Assembly: GCA_025361065.1 (NCBI GenBank)
Contig: JANYAY010000126.1
Location: 1-36,730 of the forward strand
Direction of reading: 5' to 3'
Source of the DNA: Deltaproteobacteria bacterium
GTDB taxonomy: Bacteria > Desulfobacterota > Syntrophia > Syntrophales > Smithellaceae
DNA length: 36,730 nucleotides
The notes beneath the pieces are model-generated. The model was not told the origin of the DNA. It did no database searches and saw nothing but the letters and a program-made list of their open reading frames with translations. Position numbers and translations under genes: made by a program. How positions within the stretch are numbered: the stretch's first letter is position 1; every line of letters begins with the position of its first letter. Positions 1-8,252 of this stretch are shown in pieces.

Positions 1-19
1 GATAAATTGCCATTTCGTG

Positions 20-139
20 TCCTCCGCTGGCGGAGGTGTCACGAGGTGACGGAGGTGGACCAAGGAGTGCCAATGTGTAACTTATTAATATTACAGCCAC
101 TTAAAAAACATCCACCCCCTTGCCCCCGCCAGCGGGGGA
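20..139. repeat. GC-rich inverted repeat pair
   Basis: The left arm (20-59) contains CCTCCGCTGGCGGAGG, itself a palindrome-like hairpin, and ends GGAGGTGGA. The right arm (111-139) reads TCCACCCCCT then CCCCCGCCAGCGGGGG, an approximate reverse complement of the left arm. The arms enclose about 50 bases with no gene. This is the architecture of a short non-coding dispersed element. Its family is not known to me and no other full copy is visible in the window. Confidence 0.5.
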
Positions 140-170
140 CAATACGAATAGACTGCAATCAGCATCTGTC

Positions 171-309
171 AATTGCGACACAGTCTCGAAAGTCGGGAAC
201 CAGAACATTTGATTAAAATACTGGATTCCCCCGTATCGAGTACGGGGCAGGCTCTTCGTCGCGCTTCGCTTGCCCGGAATGACCAAAAAGTAATTACGAC
301 ACAGTCTCG
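171..309. repeat. Dispersed element bounded by direct repeats
   Basis: AATTGCGACACAGTCTCG (171-188) recurs as AATTACGACACAGTCTCG (292-309). Between them lies a core with CTGGATTCC, CGCTTCGCTTGC and CCGGAATGAC. The same core is found at 29570-29604 and, reversed, at 26076-26110, and the outer GACTCAGTCTC / GAGACTGTGTC motif bounds the copy at 29490-29630. These are copies of one dispersed non-coding family, here with both ends in direct orientation. Confidence 0.6.
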
Positions 310-435
310 CAGGCCGGGGTCGTCGGCTTCCTCAACGCATGTACAACGCGTGACCTCGAGTAACCTTCAGGTTATCAGGTTATCCGCCTGCGGAGCCTCC
401 TCCTTGCCACAACTGGCGCAGGATAGTTCAACTTA

Positions 436-467
436 CCAATTTCGCCACGCTTCGCTTTCGAAATTGG
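436..467. repeat. Perfect 9-bp stem hairpin
   Basis: CCAATTTCG (436-444) and CGAAATTGG (459-467) are perfect reverse complements around a 14-base loop, CCACGCTTCGCTTT. A nearby GCCGCGTTATC (480-490) also occurs at 11656-11666, close to CCAATT (11621) and AATTGG (11674). The two places may therefore hold degraded copies of one repeat. No terminator-like T run follows. Confidence 0.45.
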
Positions 468-666
468 AGTTTCACTGCCGCCGCGTTATCTTTTGAACGC
501 AACTTGGTATTAACACGAAATACCCGGTGAAGAAAATTCAAATATCTTGATTTAATGATGTATTTTATCTTTTTATTTTTTATGGAATGAAGTAGGATTG
601 CACGAAATTTTGTAAAATACCCGGCAGGTATATTAATTGTTCGCCATGAAAGAATAAAAGGTTAAC

Positions 667-1470
667 ATGTACAGTCAGGACACAGTATCATTATCTTCAA
701 AATTTGACGATTTATCCGAGAAAAATGCAGAGCTATTTTCAAGAATCAATTATCCCTCAATAGAGGGAATACGTGAACTGTTGGACATTCAGTGTAAAAT
801 TGCGGCTAAGTTTGTTGGCTGGTGGATTGCCCCTGGTATGCCCTTCAGAAAGGGGCATCGTGAGTTAACGCCTTTAATGTTTTCTTTATTTCATAGAAAT
901 TTTTTCCATGTTTTCTCAGCAATGAAATTAACTCTATCAGGATTCTATGAATCAGCACGCCCTCTCCTGCGCTGCACATTTGAATCTTTAATGATCTCAA
1001 AATTCTGTCACATTTGTGAAAACGACCACGTAATGAAAAAATGGGATTCTGGACAAACAGTTTACTTTGCAAATTCAATACTAAAAAAGATTGAATCTCC
1101 GGACACAAAACCATTCTATGAATTTTGGGCCTTAATATGTGAGCATTCTCATGCAACAAAAAATTCTATGCAAGATTCAATAGATCTCAAAAGCAAAGAC
1201 GAACAAAATAATGTTAAAGCAAATCTAGTCATGCTAAATATTCTCCTCGAGTGCAACTACCATTTACTTAACACGCATCTAATTACAAAAGAGCTTGCTT
1301 ATATGGATAAGTTTTACTCGACTGGCTTCGAACCTAAGCTCAGAGATTATGATACGCCAGAATTAAAAAAAAGAGCGCATATTCAATTCAAAAAAAACAG
1401 AGCGTTTTTAAGCCCGGAATCAATTAAATTAATAGCGGCATACAAGCGCCAATGGATTATAAAAAAATAA
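667..1470 (+). CDS. Hypothetical protein, 267 aa, AT-rich orphan
   Basis: I do not recognise the family with confidence. The protein is predicted to be soluble and largely helical, with no signal peptide and no clear transmembrane segment. A conserved-looking core is 'SARPLLRCTFESLMISKFCH' at about residues 96-115, followed by 'FYEFWALICEHSHATKN' near 150-166. An Arg/Glu helix followed by a His-containing helix is seen in several uncharacterised helical families, but that is only a resemblance. The start ATG has a weak AAAGG (657-661) upstream. Codon use is much more AT-rich than the efflux genes downstream, suggesting transfer from another source. It stands alone on the plus strand between repeats and the efflux promoter. 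Confidence 0.6.
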   Translation: MYSQDTVSLSSKFDDLSEKNAELFSRINYPSIEGIRELLDIQCKIAAKFVGWWIAPGMPFRKGHRELTPLMFSLFHRNFFHVFSAMKLTLSGFYESARPLLRCTFESLMISKFCHICENDHVMKKWDSGQTVYFANSILKKIESPDTKPFYEFWALICEHSHATKNSMQDSIDLKSKDEQNNVKANLVMLNILLECNYHLLNTHLITKELAYMDKFYSTGFEPKLRDYDTPELKKRAHIQFKKNRAFLSPESIKLIAAYKRQWIIKK

Positions 1471-1601
1471 GCGAATTGATTTTTGATTATGATGAGGCTG
1501 GAGATATTGCAGGTGAAAGCGAGCGTCCAGTCGCGTCTCATTTTGTTTTTTTAAAAAGTACGCTGGAACCGGATGAACCTGGTTTTTCCAGTGTGGTATA
1601 A
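1452..1601 (+). CDS. Possible 49-aa small ORF overlapping the orphan gene
   Basis: An ATG at 1452 opens a frame overlapping the last 19 bases of the preceding gene and running to TAA at 1599-1601. The peptide is acidic and has no membrane segment, beginning MDYKKISELIFDYDEAGD and ending EPDEPGFSSVV. There is no good ribosome-binding site; translation would depend on coupling with the upstream gene. Its stop overlaps the TATAAT of the efflux promoter. It could be a real small protein, a remnant of a longer gene, or chance. I favour remnant or chance. Confidence 0.25.
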   Translation: MDYKKISELIFDYDEAGDIAGESERPVASHFVFLKSTLEPDEPGFSSVV

Positions 1602-1602
1602 T
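1563..1602 (+). promoter_or_regulatory. Extended -10 promoter of the RND operon, with inverted repeat
   Basis: TGGTATAAT at 1594-1602 is a perfect TGn extended -10 box with consensus TATAAT. The -35 region (TGAACC, 1574-1579) is poor, as is usual for extended -10 promoters. An imperfect inverted repeat, CTGGAA (1563-1568) and TTCCAG (1586-1591), covers the -35 region and could be an operator. Predicted transcription starts about 1609, leaving a leader of about 56 bases before the adaptor gene. Confidence 0.55.
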
Positions 1603-1664
1603 GCAGGAATCGTTGTCGCGCTATAAGACAGACGGCAGAAAAATACTTATTAAAGGAATAAAAA

Positions 1665-2717
1665 ATGAGAACAAGAACGATTGCCGCCCTCGCTTTGATA
1701 GTATTCCTGGTGGTAGTGACGGTAATGTTGATGAACAACAAGACCAAAAGCGAAGCCAAGACAAAGATCCAGAGCATCACAGCCATACCCGTTACCATAG
1801 CGACGGTCCGCCTGGAAAAAATAGGCAGCCAGCTGTCCCTGGTCGGCACTATCATGGCAAACAACGATGCCGCTGTCGTTTCGGAGACACAGGGGCGGGT
1901 GACGAAGATCTTTGCCGGCATCGGTGACTACAGGGCCGCAGGATCACCCATCGTCCAGGTCGATGACGAGCTCAAGCACGCCAATTTCATCACCGCCGAA
2001 GTCAACTATCAGAATGCCAAACGCAACCTGGAGCGGATGGAAAACCTCCATGCCAAGAATAGCATTTCCACTGTCCAGCTCGACCAGGCCCAGCTGGCCT
2101 GCAAAATGGCCGATTCGCAACTCGTCGTCGCCCGCCGTACCTATACAGACACGACGATCAAATCCCCCATCTCCGGCGTTATCACGGCACGCCTTGTGGA
2201 TAAAGGTTCCATGGTCCAGCCGGGGGCCGTAATCGCTAATGTCGTCGATATATCAAAAATGAAAGTCCGCTTGAGTGTAAGTGAACTCGACGCCTTTCGG
2301 CTCCGGATCAATGACGAGGTGTCCGTAACGACGGAGGTTTACCCCGGTGTCGTCTACAAAGGCCGGATTACCTCGATTAGCGACAAGGCCGATCAGCTCC
2401 ACACCTATCCGGTGGAGATCAGTCTGCCCAACAATTCCAAACATCCCCTGAAGGCCGGGATGTTCGGCCGCATCGCCTTTCGCGGCTTCGATGACAAGGA
2501 GGCGATGGTTATTCCCCGGGAGTCCATCCTGGGCAGCATAAAGAGCCCCCAGGTCTATGTCGTCGAAAACGGTACGGCAAGGCTCCGCGAGATCACTACC
2601 GGTTCGGAGATCGGAACGAATATCCAGGTCCTGGCAGGGTTGCAGGCGGGGGAAAACGTTGTCGTGACGGGGCACAACAACCTCAAAGACAGATTTGCCG
2701 TCAGTATCGTAAAATAG
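1665..2717 (+). CDS. RND efflux periplasmic adaptor subunit
   Basis: This is a membrane-fusion protein of the HlyD/AcrA type, linking an inner-membrane RND pump to an outer-membrane channel. It starts with a hydrophobic anchor (residues about 6-24, after MRTRT), which may be retained or cleaved. A first lipoyl half follows ('VVSETQGRVTKI', about 71-82), then a helical hairpin ('NYQNAKRNLERMENLHAK' and 'QLDQAQLACKMADSQ'), the second lipoyl half ('TIKSPISGVITARLVDKGSMV') and a beta-barrel and membrane-proximal region ending 'GHNNLKDRFAVSIVK'. At 350 aa it is typical of the family. AAAGGA (1652-1657) is a good ribosome site. It sits 16 bases before the pump gene. Substrate unknown. Confidence 0.9.
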   Translation: MRTRTIAALALIVFLVVVTVMLMNNKTKSEAKTKIQSITAIPVTIATVRLEKIGSQLSLVGTIMANNDAAVVSETQGRVTKIFAGIGDYRAAGSPIVQVDDELKHANFITAEVNYQNAKRNLERMENLHAKNSISTVQLDQAQLACKMADSQLVVARRTYTDTTIKSPISGVITARLVDKGSMVQPGAVIANVVDISKMKVRLSVSELDAFRLRINDEVSVTTEVYPGVVYKGRITSISDKADQLHTYPVEISLPNNSKHPLKAGMFGRIAFRGFDDKEAMVIPRESILGSIKSPQVYVVENGTARLREITTGSEIGTNIQVLAGLQAGENVVVTGHNNLKDRFAVSIVK

Positions 2718-2733
2718 GCGGGAGGATGAATAT

Positions 2734-5700
2734 ATGACTCTGACCGAATTATCCATCAAGCGACCGACCCTGGTCGTTGTGATTTTTTCCGTCCTGACCG
2801 TCCTGGGACTGTTCAGCTATTTCCAGCTCCGCTATGAGCTCCTGCCCAAGCTCGCCCCGCCGGTGGTTACGGTTAACACCTTCTATCCGGGGGCTTCACC
2901 CAGCGAGGTCGAAGAGTCCGTGACGAAGGTCATCGAGGACGCCGTTTCCGGCCTGGACAAGGTCGTGACGGTCCACGCCTTTTCCAGTGAGGGCATGTCG
3001 ATGGTCGTTGTCGAGTTCACCCAGGCCGTCAATCCCGACGACGCCGTCCAGGAGGCCCAGCGTAAGATCAACGAGGCCGTCCATCGTTTGCCCGACGACA
3101 GCAAGCGGCCCACGGTCTCGAAACTGGCCTTTGACGACATCCCCGTCCTGCGCCTGGGCGTAACCAGCAACAAGCCCTCCAAAGAATTTTACCAGTTCAT
3201 CAAAGACCACATTCAGCCGCGTATTGCCAAGACGACGGGTGTCGGGCAGATCGTCCTTTTAGGCGGCGATGAGCGGGAGATCAAGGTCAACATCGATTCG
3301 CAAAAACTACGTGCCTTCGGCCTGTCGCTCATTCAGGTGACGCAGATCATCAAGAGCTCCAGTCTTGAGTTTCCCACGGGCAACATCAAGGACAAGGACG
3401 GGCAGTTCGTCGTCAAGATCGCCGGAAAGATCGGTTCCATCGATGATCTGCGTAAACTGGTTATCGCCAGGACACGCGGCGGCGGCGAGATTAAACTCGG
3501 CGATATTGCGGAGGTCGTGGACGGGCAGAAGGAATACACCACGATCAACCGGATCAACGGCAAGCCCGCCATAGGCATCAATGTCTACAAGCAGGGCGAT
3601 GCCAATACGGTGGATGTCAGCCGCCTCGTCCGGGAAGAACTCGCGGCGATGGAAAAGGACTATGGACGGTTCAACGTCAAGTTCGATGTTGCCCAGGATG
3701 GCTCGCGTTTTACCCTTGATTCGGCCCAAGCCGTCAAGAAAGACCTGATGCTGGCTATTATCCTCGTCGCGCTGGTCATGCTCGTTTTCCTCCACAGCAT
3801 CCGGAACTCCCTGATCGTCATGATCTCTATTCCGACCTCGCTGGTTTCCATCTTCATCGGGATGTATCTTTTTAACTTTTCCCTGAACCTGATGACCCTC
3901 CTCGCCATGTCCCTGGTTATCGGGATTCTCGTCGACGATTCCATAGTCGTCCTGGAGAACATCTACAAGCACCTCGAAAAGGGGAAAGACCAGCGCACCG
4001 CCGCCTTGGTGGGCCGGAATGAAATCGGCTTTGCCGCCCTGTCGATAACCCTCGTCGATGTCGTCGTCTTCCTCCCCCTTTCCCTCGTAACCGGGACGAT
4101 CGGCAACATCCTCCGCAGTTTTGCCATGGTCATCGTGATCTCCACGCTACTGTCGCTTTTTGTCTGCTTCACGATCACGCCCCTTCTGGCCTCACGTTTT
4201 ACCCGCTATGAGGAACTGACGAAGGGCACACTGCTGGGGAGATTCGGCCTTTGGTTCGAGGCGCTTTTCGACCGGATTACGGAGAAGTATCTGAAGGTAC
4301 TTGTCTGGAGTCTCCGCAACAGAGGTAAGGTTGCCCTCGCTGTCCTGACGATGCTTGTGGCCTCCCTGTCCCTGGTTCCCCTGGGATTCATCGGGTCGGA
4401 GTTTGTGCCGCAGCCGGACCGGGGGGAACTGTCCGTTGTTGTCCAGTTGCCGTCCTCATCGACGCTACAGAACACGAACTACGTCACCCAGCAGGTGGAA
4501 AAGATTATCTCCGGGATTCCCGAGGTCCAGAAGGTCTTCACGATTGTCGGGTCGGCGACGGACGGCGCCATCGGGGTGACGAACAGTTATGTCTCCGAAC
4601 TGAACGTGGTCCTTGTTCCTTTGAAGGAGAGGGAGCGCTCGAGCGAGACCATCGGGCAGGTCATCAAGGAGCAGGTGCGGAATATCCCCGGTGTCAAGGT
4701 TTACATCAATCCCATAAGCATCCTCGGCTCCGCCAATATGACGCCGATCCAGATCAGCGTCAGCGGGACATCACTTGCTGATGTCCGCCTGGCCGCCAAT
4801 AAAATCAAGGACATCCTGGAGACGATTCCCGGTACAGCCGATGTTCGCCTGTCATCCGATGATAACAAGCCGGAGATCCGGGTCGATATCGACCGCCAGA
4901 AAATGGCCGCCTACGGACTGACAATCGCCGAAGTCGGGGCGACGCTTCGGACAGCGCTGCACGGCGACGACTCGACGAAATTACGGGACGGCACAACGGA
5001 TTACAATATTCGCGTCCTTCTCGATGAAAAGGACCGCAATAGAACTGCGGACCTGGGAAACCTGATCTTCACAAATCTCCGGGGAGAGCAGATAGAGCTG
5101 AAGCAGTTTGCCCGTATCATGAGCACAACGGGGCCGAGCAATCTTGAACGACGTGACCGCAACAACGCCCTGATCGTGAAGTCTCAGGCCATTGGCCGGC
5201 CGAGCGGAACGATCGCCGAGGAATTTGAGGAAAAGATCGCCAAGATCAAGCTGCCTGCGGGGATCAAATTCGGCTATGTCGGCGAGTTGGAGGAAAAGGG
5301 CAAGTCCTTCCATACTCTGGGAATGGCTGGACTGGCGGCATTCCTGTTCGTCTACCTGATCATGGTTGCCCTCTACGACTCCTACTTCTATCCCTTTATC
5401 GTCCTGTTTTCCCTGCCCGTGGCCCTCGTCGGGGCATTGCTGGCTCTGGCCCTGACGATGAATTCCATCAACATCTTCACTCTGCTGGCCATGATCATGC
5501 TCATGGGTCTCGTGGCCAAAAATGCCATCCTCCTTGTCGACAGGACCAACCAGATGAAGAAGGAACGGGGATTGGGTACGACGCAAGCCCTGCTCGAAGC
5601 CGGTCAATCGCGCCTGCGGCCTATCGTCATGACGACGGTCTCGATGGTGTGCGGGATGATCCCCATGGCCTTGACCAGCGGCGCCGGCGCCGAATGGAAA

Positions 5701-5895
5701 GAAGGGCTGGCCTGGACTCTCATCGGGGGGCTGTCCAGTTCGATGTTCTTTACCTTGGTTTTGATTCCCGTCGTTTATCTCACCGTGGAGCGTTGGTTGG
5801 AGGCGATTTCCGCTCTTGTGAGGAAAGCCTGCGGAATGAAAGCCGACAGCGCCCCTCCGGCGGCTGCGGAGAATGTCGAGGAGGAAACGACCTGA
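2734..5895 (+). CDS. RND efflux pump, HAE1/AcrB-like permease
   Basis: This is an inner-membrane proton-driven exporter of the AcrB/MexB superfamily, acting as a trimer with the adaptor encoded just upstream. At 1053 aa it matches the family length. It opens with TLTELSIKRPTLVVVIF (TM1), followed by porter domains, then TM2-TM6. The proton-relay aspartates are seen in 'GILVDDSIVVLEN' (D401, D402) and the matching lysine in 'GLVAKNAILLVD' (K929), so the pump should be active. The second periplasmic half begins after 'GFIGSEFVPQPDRGEL'. The gene is clearly GC-richer than its AT-rich left neighbour. No outer-membrane TolC gene or TetR repressor is in the window, so these must be elsewhere. Substrate cannot be predicted. 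Confidence 0.93.
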   Translation: MTLTELSIKRPTLVVVIFSVLTVLGLFSYFQLRYELLPKLAPPVVTVNTFYPGASPSEVEESVTKVIEDAVSGLDKVVTVHAFSSEGMSMVVVEFTQAVNPDDAVQEAQRKINEAVHRLPDDSKRPTVSKLAFDDIPVLRLGVTSNKPSKEFYQFIKDHIQPRIAKTTGVGQIVLLGGDEREIKVNIDSQKLRAFGLSLIQVTQIIKSSSLEFPTGNIKDKDGQFVVKIAGKIGSIDDLRKLVIARTRGGGEIKLGDIAEVVDGQKEYTTINRINGKPAIGINVYKQGDANTVDVSRLVREELAAMEKDYGRFNVKFDVAQDGSRFTLDSAQAVKKDLMLAIILVALVMLVFLHSIRNSLIVMISIPTSLVSIFIGMYLFNFSLNLMTLLAMSLVIGILVDDSIVVLENIYKHLEKGKDQRTAALVGRNEIGFAALSITLVDVVVFLPLSLVTGTIGNILRSFAMVIVISTLLSLFVCFTITPLLASRFTRYEELTKGTLLGRFGLWFEALFDRITEKYLKVLVWSLRNRGKVALAVLTMLVASLSLVPLGFIGSEFVPQPDRGELSVVVQLPSSSTLQNTNYVTQQVEKIISGIPEVQKVFTIVGSATDGAIGVTNSYVSELNVVLVPLKERERSSETIGQVIKEQVRNIPGVKVYINPISILGSANMTPIQISVSGTSLADVRLAANKIKDILETIPGTADVRLSSDDNKPEIRVDIDRQKMAAYGLTIAEVGATLRTALHGDDSTKLRDGTTDYNIRVLLDEKDRNRTADLGNLIFTNLRGEQIELKQFARIMSTTGPSNLERRDRNNALIVKSQAIGRPSGTIAEEFEEKIAKIKLPAGIKFGYVGELEEKGKSFHTLGMAGLAAFLFVYLIMVALYDSYFYPFIVLFSLPVALVGALLALALTMNSINIFTLLAMIMLMGLVAKNAILLVDRTNQMKKERGLGTTQALLEAGQSRLRPIVMTTVSMVCGMIPMALTSGAGAEWKEGLAWTLIGGLSSSMFFTLVLIPVVYLTVERWLEAISALVRKACGMKADSAPPAAAENVEEETT

Positions 5896-6013
5896 TACGG
5901 TTGAAGGCGTCCTTTCTGATGAAAGTTTACAGATAAACGGCAGTAGATGCAGTTAATAACCGAGGCAAGAATTTACAAGACACCGCCTGGCAAGAATGAG
6001 TCTGAGCAAGCCG

Positions 6014-6589
6014 TTATTGTTCTGCTTCGACAGCCGCCCTTGCACCCCGGATGATTCTTTTCAGCTGCTCCCAATCAATATCATTGTTCAGGCAGTCATA
6101 CCGTGCCGTCAGGATGAACTGGGGAATCACTTTATCTTGTTTCAGTTGAACACCTTTCGTGTTGATCGGTGTGGACCGGATGCCTTTTTCGATTTCGAAA
6201 CCGCAGGCCGCCCCGACGGCAGCTCTGATCGTTTTTCTCTGCACAAGCCGTTTTGTGAATCCTGTGCTGGGTGTGATGTAGAATTGCCACCCCTGCTCTT
6301 CGGCAAGGACGCGGATTTCGCCACAACCGCATTTTTTGCATTTGGTGCAAAGAATTCCCTCCTCTTTGGAAAAACGGGCCGGGCATTTATCGCCGATCAG
6401 GCAATGGGGGAGGATTACCGCCTTTTGGGCAGCAGGAACACTGTCAAATTTCTCCCGATAATAGGTATTGGTAATGGAGGAAAGATCATAGCGAATTCCC
6501 AGCCGCTCAAGATATGAGCGCAGCGGAAAGAAAAGAACAGCGGAAATGATTTTAAGTCTGCTGCAACCCTGTGTCATATTTAATCTCAT
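6014..6589 (-). CDS. DUF116 family cysteine-rich protein
   Basis: A 191-aa protein of the uncharacterised DUF116 type. After an amphipathic N-terminal region it shows 'VILPHCLIGDKCPA' (C63, C69), then a tight cluster 'CTKCKKCGCGEI' (C81, C84, C87, C89), a later 'AAVGAACGFEIEKG' (C129) and C166. The cysteines suggest an iron-sulfur or zinc site; this is inference. The start overlaps the end of the HAD gene as ATGA (6586-6589), so it is probably translationally coupled and the last gene of the gatCAB-mtnA run. The N-terminus could alternatively begin at Met5. Function is not known. Confidence 0.75.
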   Translation of the reverse strand: MRLNMTQGCSRLKIISAVLFFPLRSYLERLGIRYDLSSITNTYYREKFDSVPAAQKAVILPHCLIGDKCPARFSKEEGILCTKCKKCGCGEIRVLAEEQGWQFYITPSTGFTKRLVQRKTIRAAVGAACGFEIEKGIRSTPINTKGVQLKQDKVIPQFILTARYDCLNNDIDWEQLKRIIRGARAAVEAEQ

Positions 6590-7203
6590 TGTTTTAACTG
6601 CAATAACTCTTTCGGCTGATCAAAGAGATAATCCGGCCCGGCCTGCGCCATTTTTTCTTTACTGTGCCAGCCCCAGGTGACACCGACAGTTTTTACTCCG
6701 GCGGCCCGGCCTTCCCGAATATCGCCGGTTGTATCACCAATGTAATAAATGTCTTCGGTTGCAATTTGATATTTGCCGGCTGCATAATGTATCTTATCTT
6801 TTTTGCTGAGCAGAAAATCCGAACCGAGCACTTCCTGAAAATAACCGTGAAATTTAAATTGTTGCAGTGCCGTCTGAATAGTTTGAGAATCATTGGAAGA
6901 GATCACCAGCAGAATATTATCTTTCTGCAATTCTTCAACCACGGCTATCATGGCCGCAACCGGCTGCATCCCATTGTAATCCACCTGAGCCAGCAGGCCG
7001 CTGGAAACTTCCCTAAATTCCTTTAAATCCACGCCTCTTTTGGTCAGGGATTCGTAAAAGTTTCCCTCAAATAATTCCAGGAATTCTTCCCGACCTCTTG
7101 TCAGCGGCTTGTTGATTCTGGAAAGAGAGAGACTAACCGCCTTTTCATAGATATCCATTGACTCCACCAACACACCATCAAAATCAAAAAGAAATAATTT
7201 CAT
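6586..7203 (-). CDS. HAD-superfamily phosphatase (phosphoglycolate phosphatase-like)
   Basis: A 205-aa haloacid dehalogenase hydrolase. Motif I is 'FLFDFDGVLVES' with nucleophile D7 and acid/base D9. Motif II is 'LLVISSNDS', and the final aspartates are in 'IYYIGDTTGDIREG'. A helical cap lies between motifs I and II, as in Gph/PGMB-like subfamily I enzymes. A longer frame exists to 7230, but I chose 7203 because motif I starts there and its ATG forms an ATGA overlap (7200-7203) with the mtnA stop. The substrate is unknown. Proximity to mtnA could hint at sugar-phosphate or methionine salvage, or simple damage repair, but nothing in the sequence decides this. Confidence 0.85.
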   Translation of the reverse strand: MKLFLFDFDGVLVESMDIYEKAVSLSLSRINKPLTRGREEFLELFEGNFYESLTKRGVDLKEFREVSSGLLAQVDYNGMQPVAAMIAVVEELQKDNILLVISSNDSQTIQTALQQFKFHGYFQEVLGSDFLLSKKDKIHYAAGKYQIATEDIYYIGDTTGDIREGRAAGVKTVGVTWGWHSKEKMAQAGPDYLFDQPKELLQLKQ

Positions 7204-8252
7204 CGGGCGAATTGACCCTTCATAAGACATCGGATAGATTGAAGATAAGGTTTTTGGAGAATTCCCTTTTCCGTAATGATGGCGGATAAAAATTTCGCCG
7301 GTGTAATGTCAAAAGCCGGATTATAAACCTTCATGCCGGCAGGCGCCGTTTGTACTTTCCGGAAGGAAGTAACTTCTGTGCCGGATCTCTCCTCAATCGG
7401 TATAGCTGTGCCCGTTTTCAAAGCAGTGTCTATTGTGGAAAGAGGCGCTGCAACATAAAAAGGAATGTTATGCGCCCGGGCCAGCACTGCTAAAGAATAG
7501 GTGCCGATTTTATTGGCAATATCCCCATTGGCGGTAATCCGGTCGGCGCCGACAATAATCTTGTCGATCTTGCCTTGCTGCATGAGAAACCCCGCCATAT
7601 TGTCCGTAATCAAGGTGGCGGGAATTTTTTCCTTTTTCAGTTCCCATGCGGTGAGGCGCGCTCCCTGCAGGACAGGTCTCGTCTCGTCCACATAAACATG
7701 TATTTTTTTGCCTTGCTCATGCGCCGCCCGCAAAACGCCGAGTGCCGTCCCGTAACCTGCCGTCGCCAGCGCACCCGCGTTGCAGTGGGTCAGAATATTA
7801 TCGCCGTCGGCAATAAGCGCGCTGCCGTTTTTTCCCATCTGCCGGTTATTGGCAATATCTTCAGCGCAAATACTTTGCGCTTCAGCGACTAATTCCTGAA
7901 CTAATTTTTTTTGGCCGGAACCTATTGAGTCAGCCAGACATTTTCGCATGCGTTCGAGTGCCCAGAAAAGATTGCGTGCCGTCGGACGCGCCTGCGCGAT
8001 TTCATCACAAATTTTATTAAATTTTTGGCGGAACAATTCCTGCGGCAATACCGGTAATGCCGTTGCGCCCAGTGCCGCCGCCATAGCAGCGGCCACCCCG
8101 ATGGCCGGGGCACCCCGGACAGTTAAATCCTTGATGGCGGAAATCACTTCTTGATAACGGTGGCAGGTAATGTAGACCTCAGCCAGCGGCAGCGCATTTT
8201 GATCAATCAGAACAACGGTATTGTTTTTCCAGATAACCGTCCTAATCATCAT
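7200..8252 (-). CDS. mtnA: S-methyl-5-thioribose-1-phosphate isomerase
   Basis: MtnA interconverts methylthioribose-1-phosphate and methylthioribulose-1-phosphate in methionine salvage. It belongs to the eIF2B-alpha-like fold. Visible signatures are '[12 protein letters not shown]' (about 45-56), the catalytic Cys in '[20 protein letters not shown]' (C157) and the catalytic Asp in '[19 protein letters not shown]' (D237). The length of 350 aa is typical. The start overlaps the gatB stop (ATGA, 8249-8252); the second Met is equally possible. No mtnP, mtnK or later salvage genes are in the window. The protein may therefore serve a short shunt or act on a related 5-deoxy-sugar phosphate, a known ambiguity in this family. 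Confidence 0.93.
   Translation of the reverse strand: MMIRTVIWKNNTVVLIDQNALPLAEVYITCHRYQEVISAIKDLTVRGAPAIGVAAAMAAALGATALPVLPQELFRQKFNKICDEIAQARPTARNLFWALERMRKCLADSIGSGQKKLVQELVAEAQSICAEDIANNRQMGKNGSALIADGDNILTHCNAGALATAGYGTALGVLRAAHEQGKKIHVYVDETRPVLQGARLTAWELKKEKIPATLITDNMAGFLMQQGKIDKIIVGADRITANGDIANKIGTYSLAVLARAHNIPFYVAAPLSTIDTALKTGTAIPIEERSGTEVTSFRKVQTAPAGMKVYNPAFDITPAKFLSAIITEKGILQKPYLQSIRCLMKGQFAR

Larger units (their letters stand above)
1..666. other. Gene-free, repeat-rich stretch
   Basis: No ORF here looks like a gene; the open frames are short and run through inverted repeats. The stretch holds three separate repeat structures, listed individually: a GC-rich inverted pair at 20-139, a direct repeat around a dispersed element at 171-309, and a hairpin at 436-467. 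A smaller stem, TAACC/GGTTA, lies at 361-374. From about 500 onward the DNA becomes AT-rich leading into the next gene. I see no tRNA and no convincing promoter. Confidence 0.6.

Noticed and set aside
171-309. CRISPR-like repeats
   Set aside because: Only two 18-base copies spaced 121 bases apart occur here; there is no regular repeat-spacer array and no cas gene in the window.
7-496. Short open frames of 61-107 codons at the left end
   Set aside because: They run through hairpins and dispersed repeats, lack ribosome sites and have low-complexity, Arg/Ser-rich translations.
3307-3972. 221-codon open frame on the minus strand inside the RND pump gene
   Set aside because: It lies antisense to a conserved pump region; its translation is rich in Asp/Glu/His/Gln with no fold pattern, as expected of the opposite strand of a GC-rich gene.
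4981-5607. 208-codon minus-strand frame inside the RND pump gene
   Set aside because: Antisense to the TM region and the K929 motif; composition is typical of a shadow frame and no ribosome site precedes it.
5996-6517. 173-codon plus-strand frame opposite the DUF116 gene
   Set aside because: The minus-strand reading has the conserved Cys pattern and overlaps the HAD gene as ATGA, so it is the real gene.
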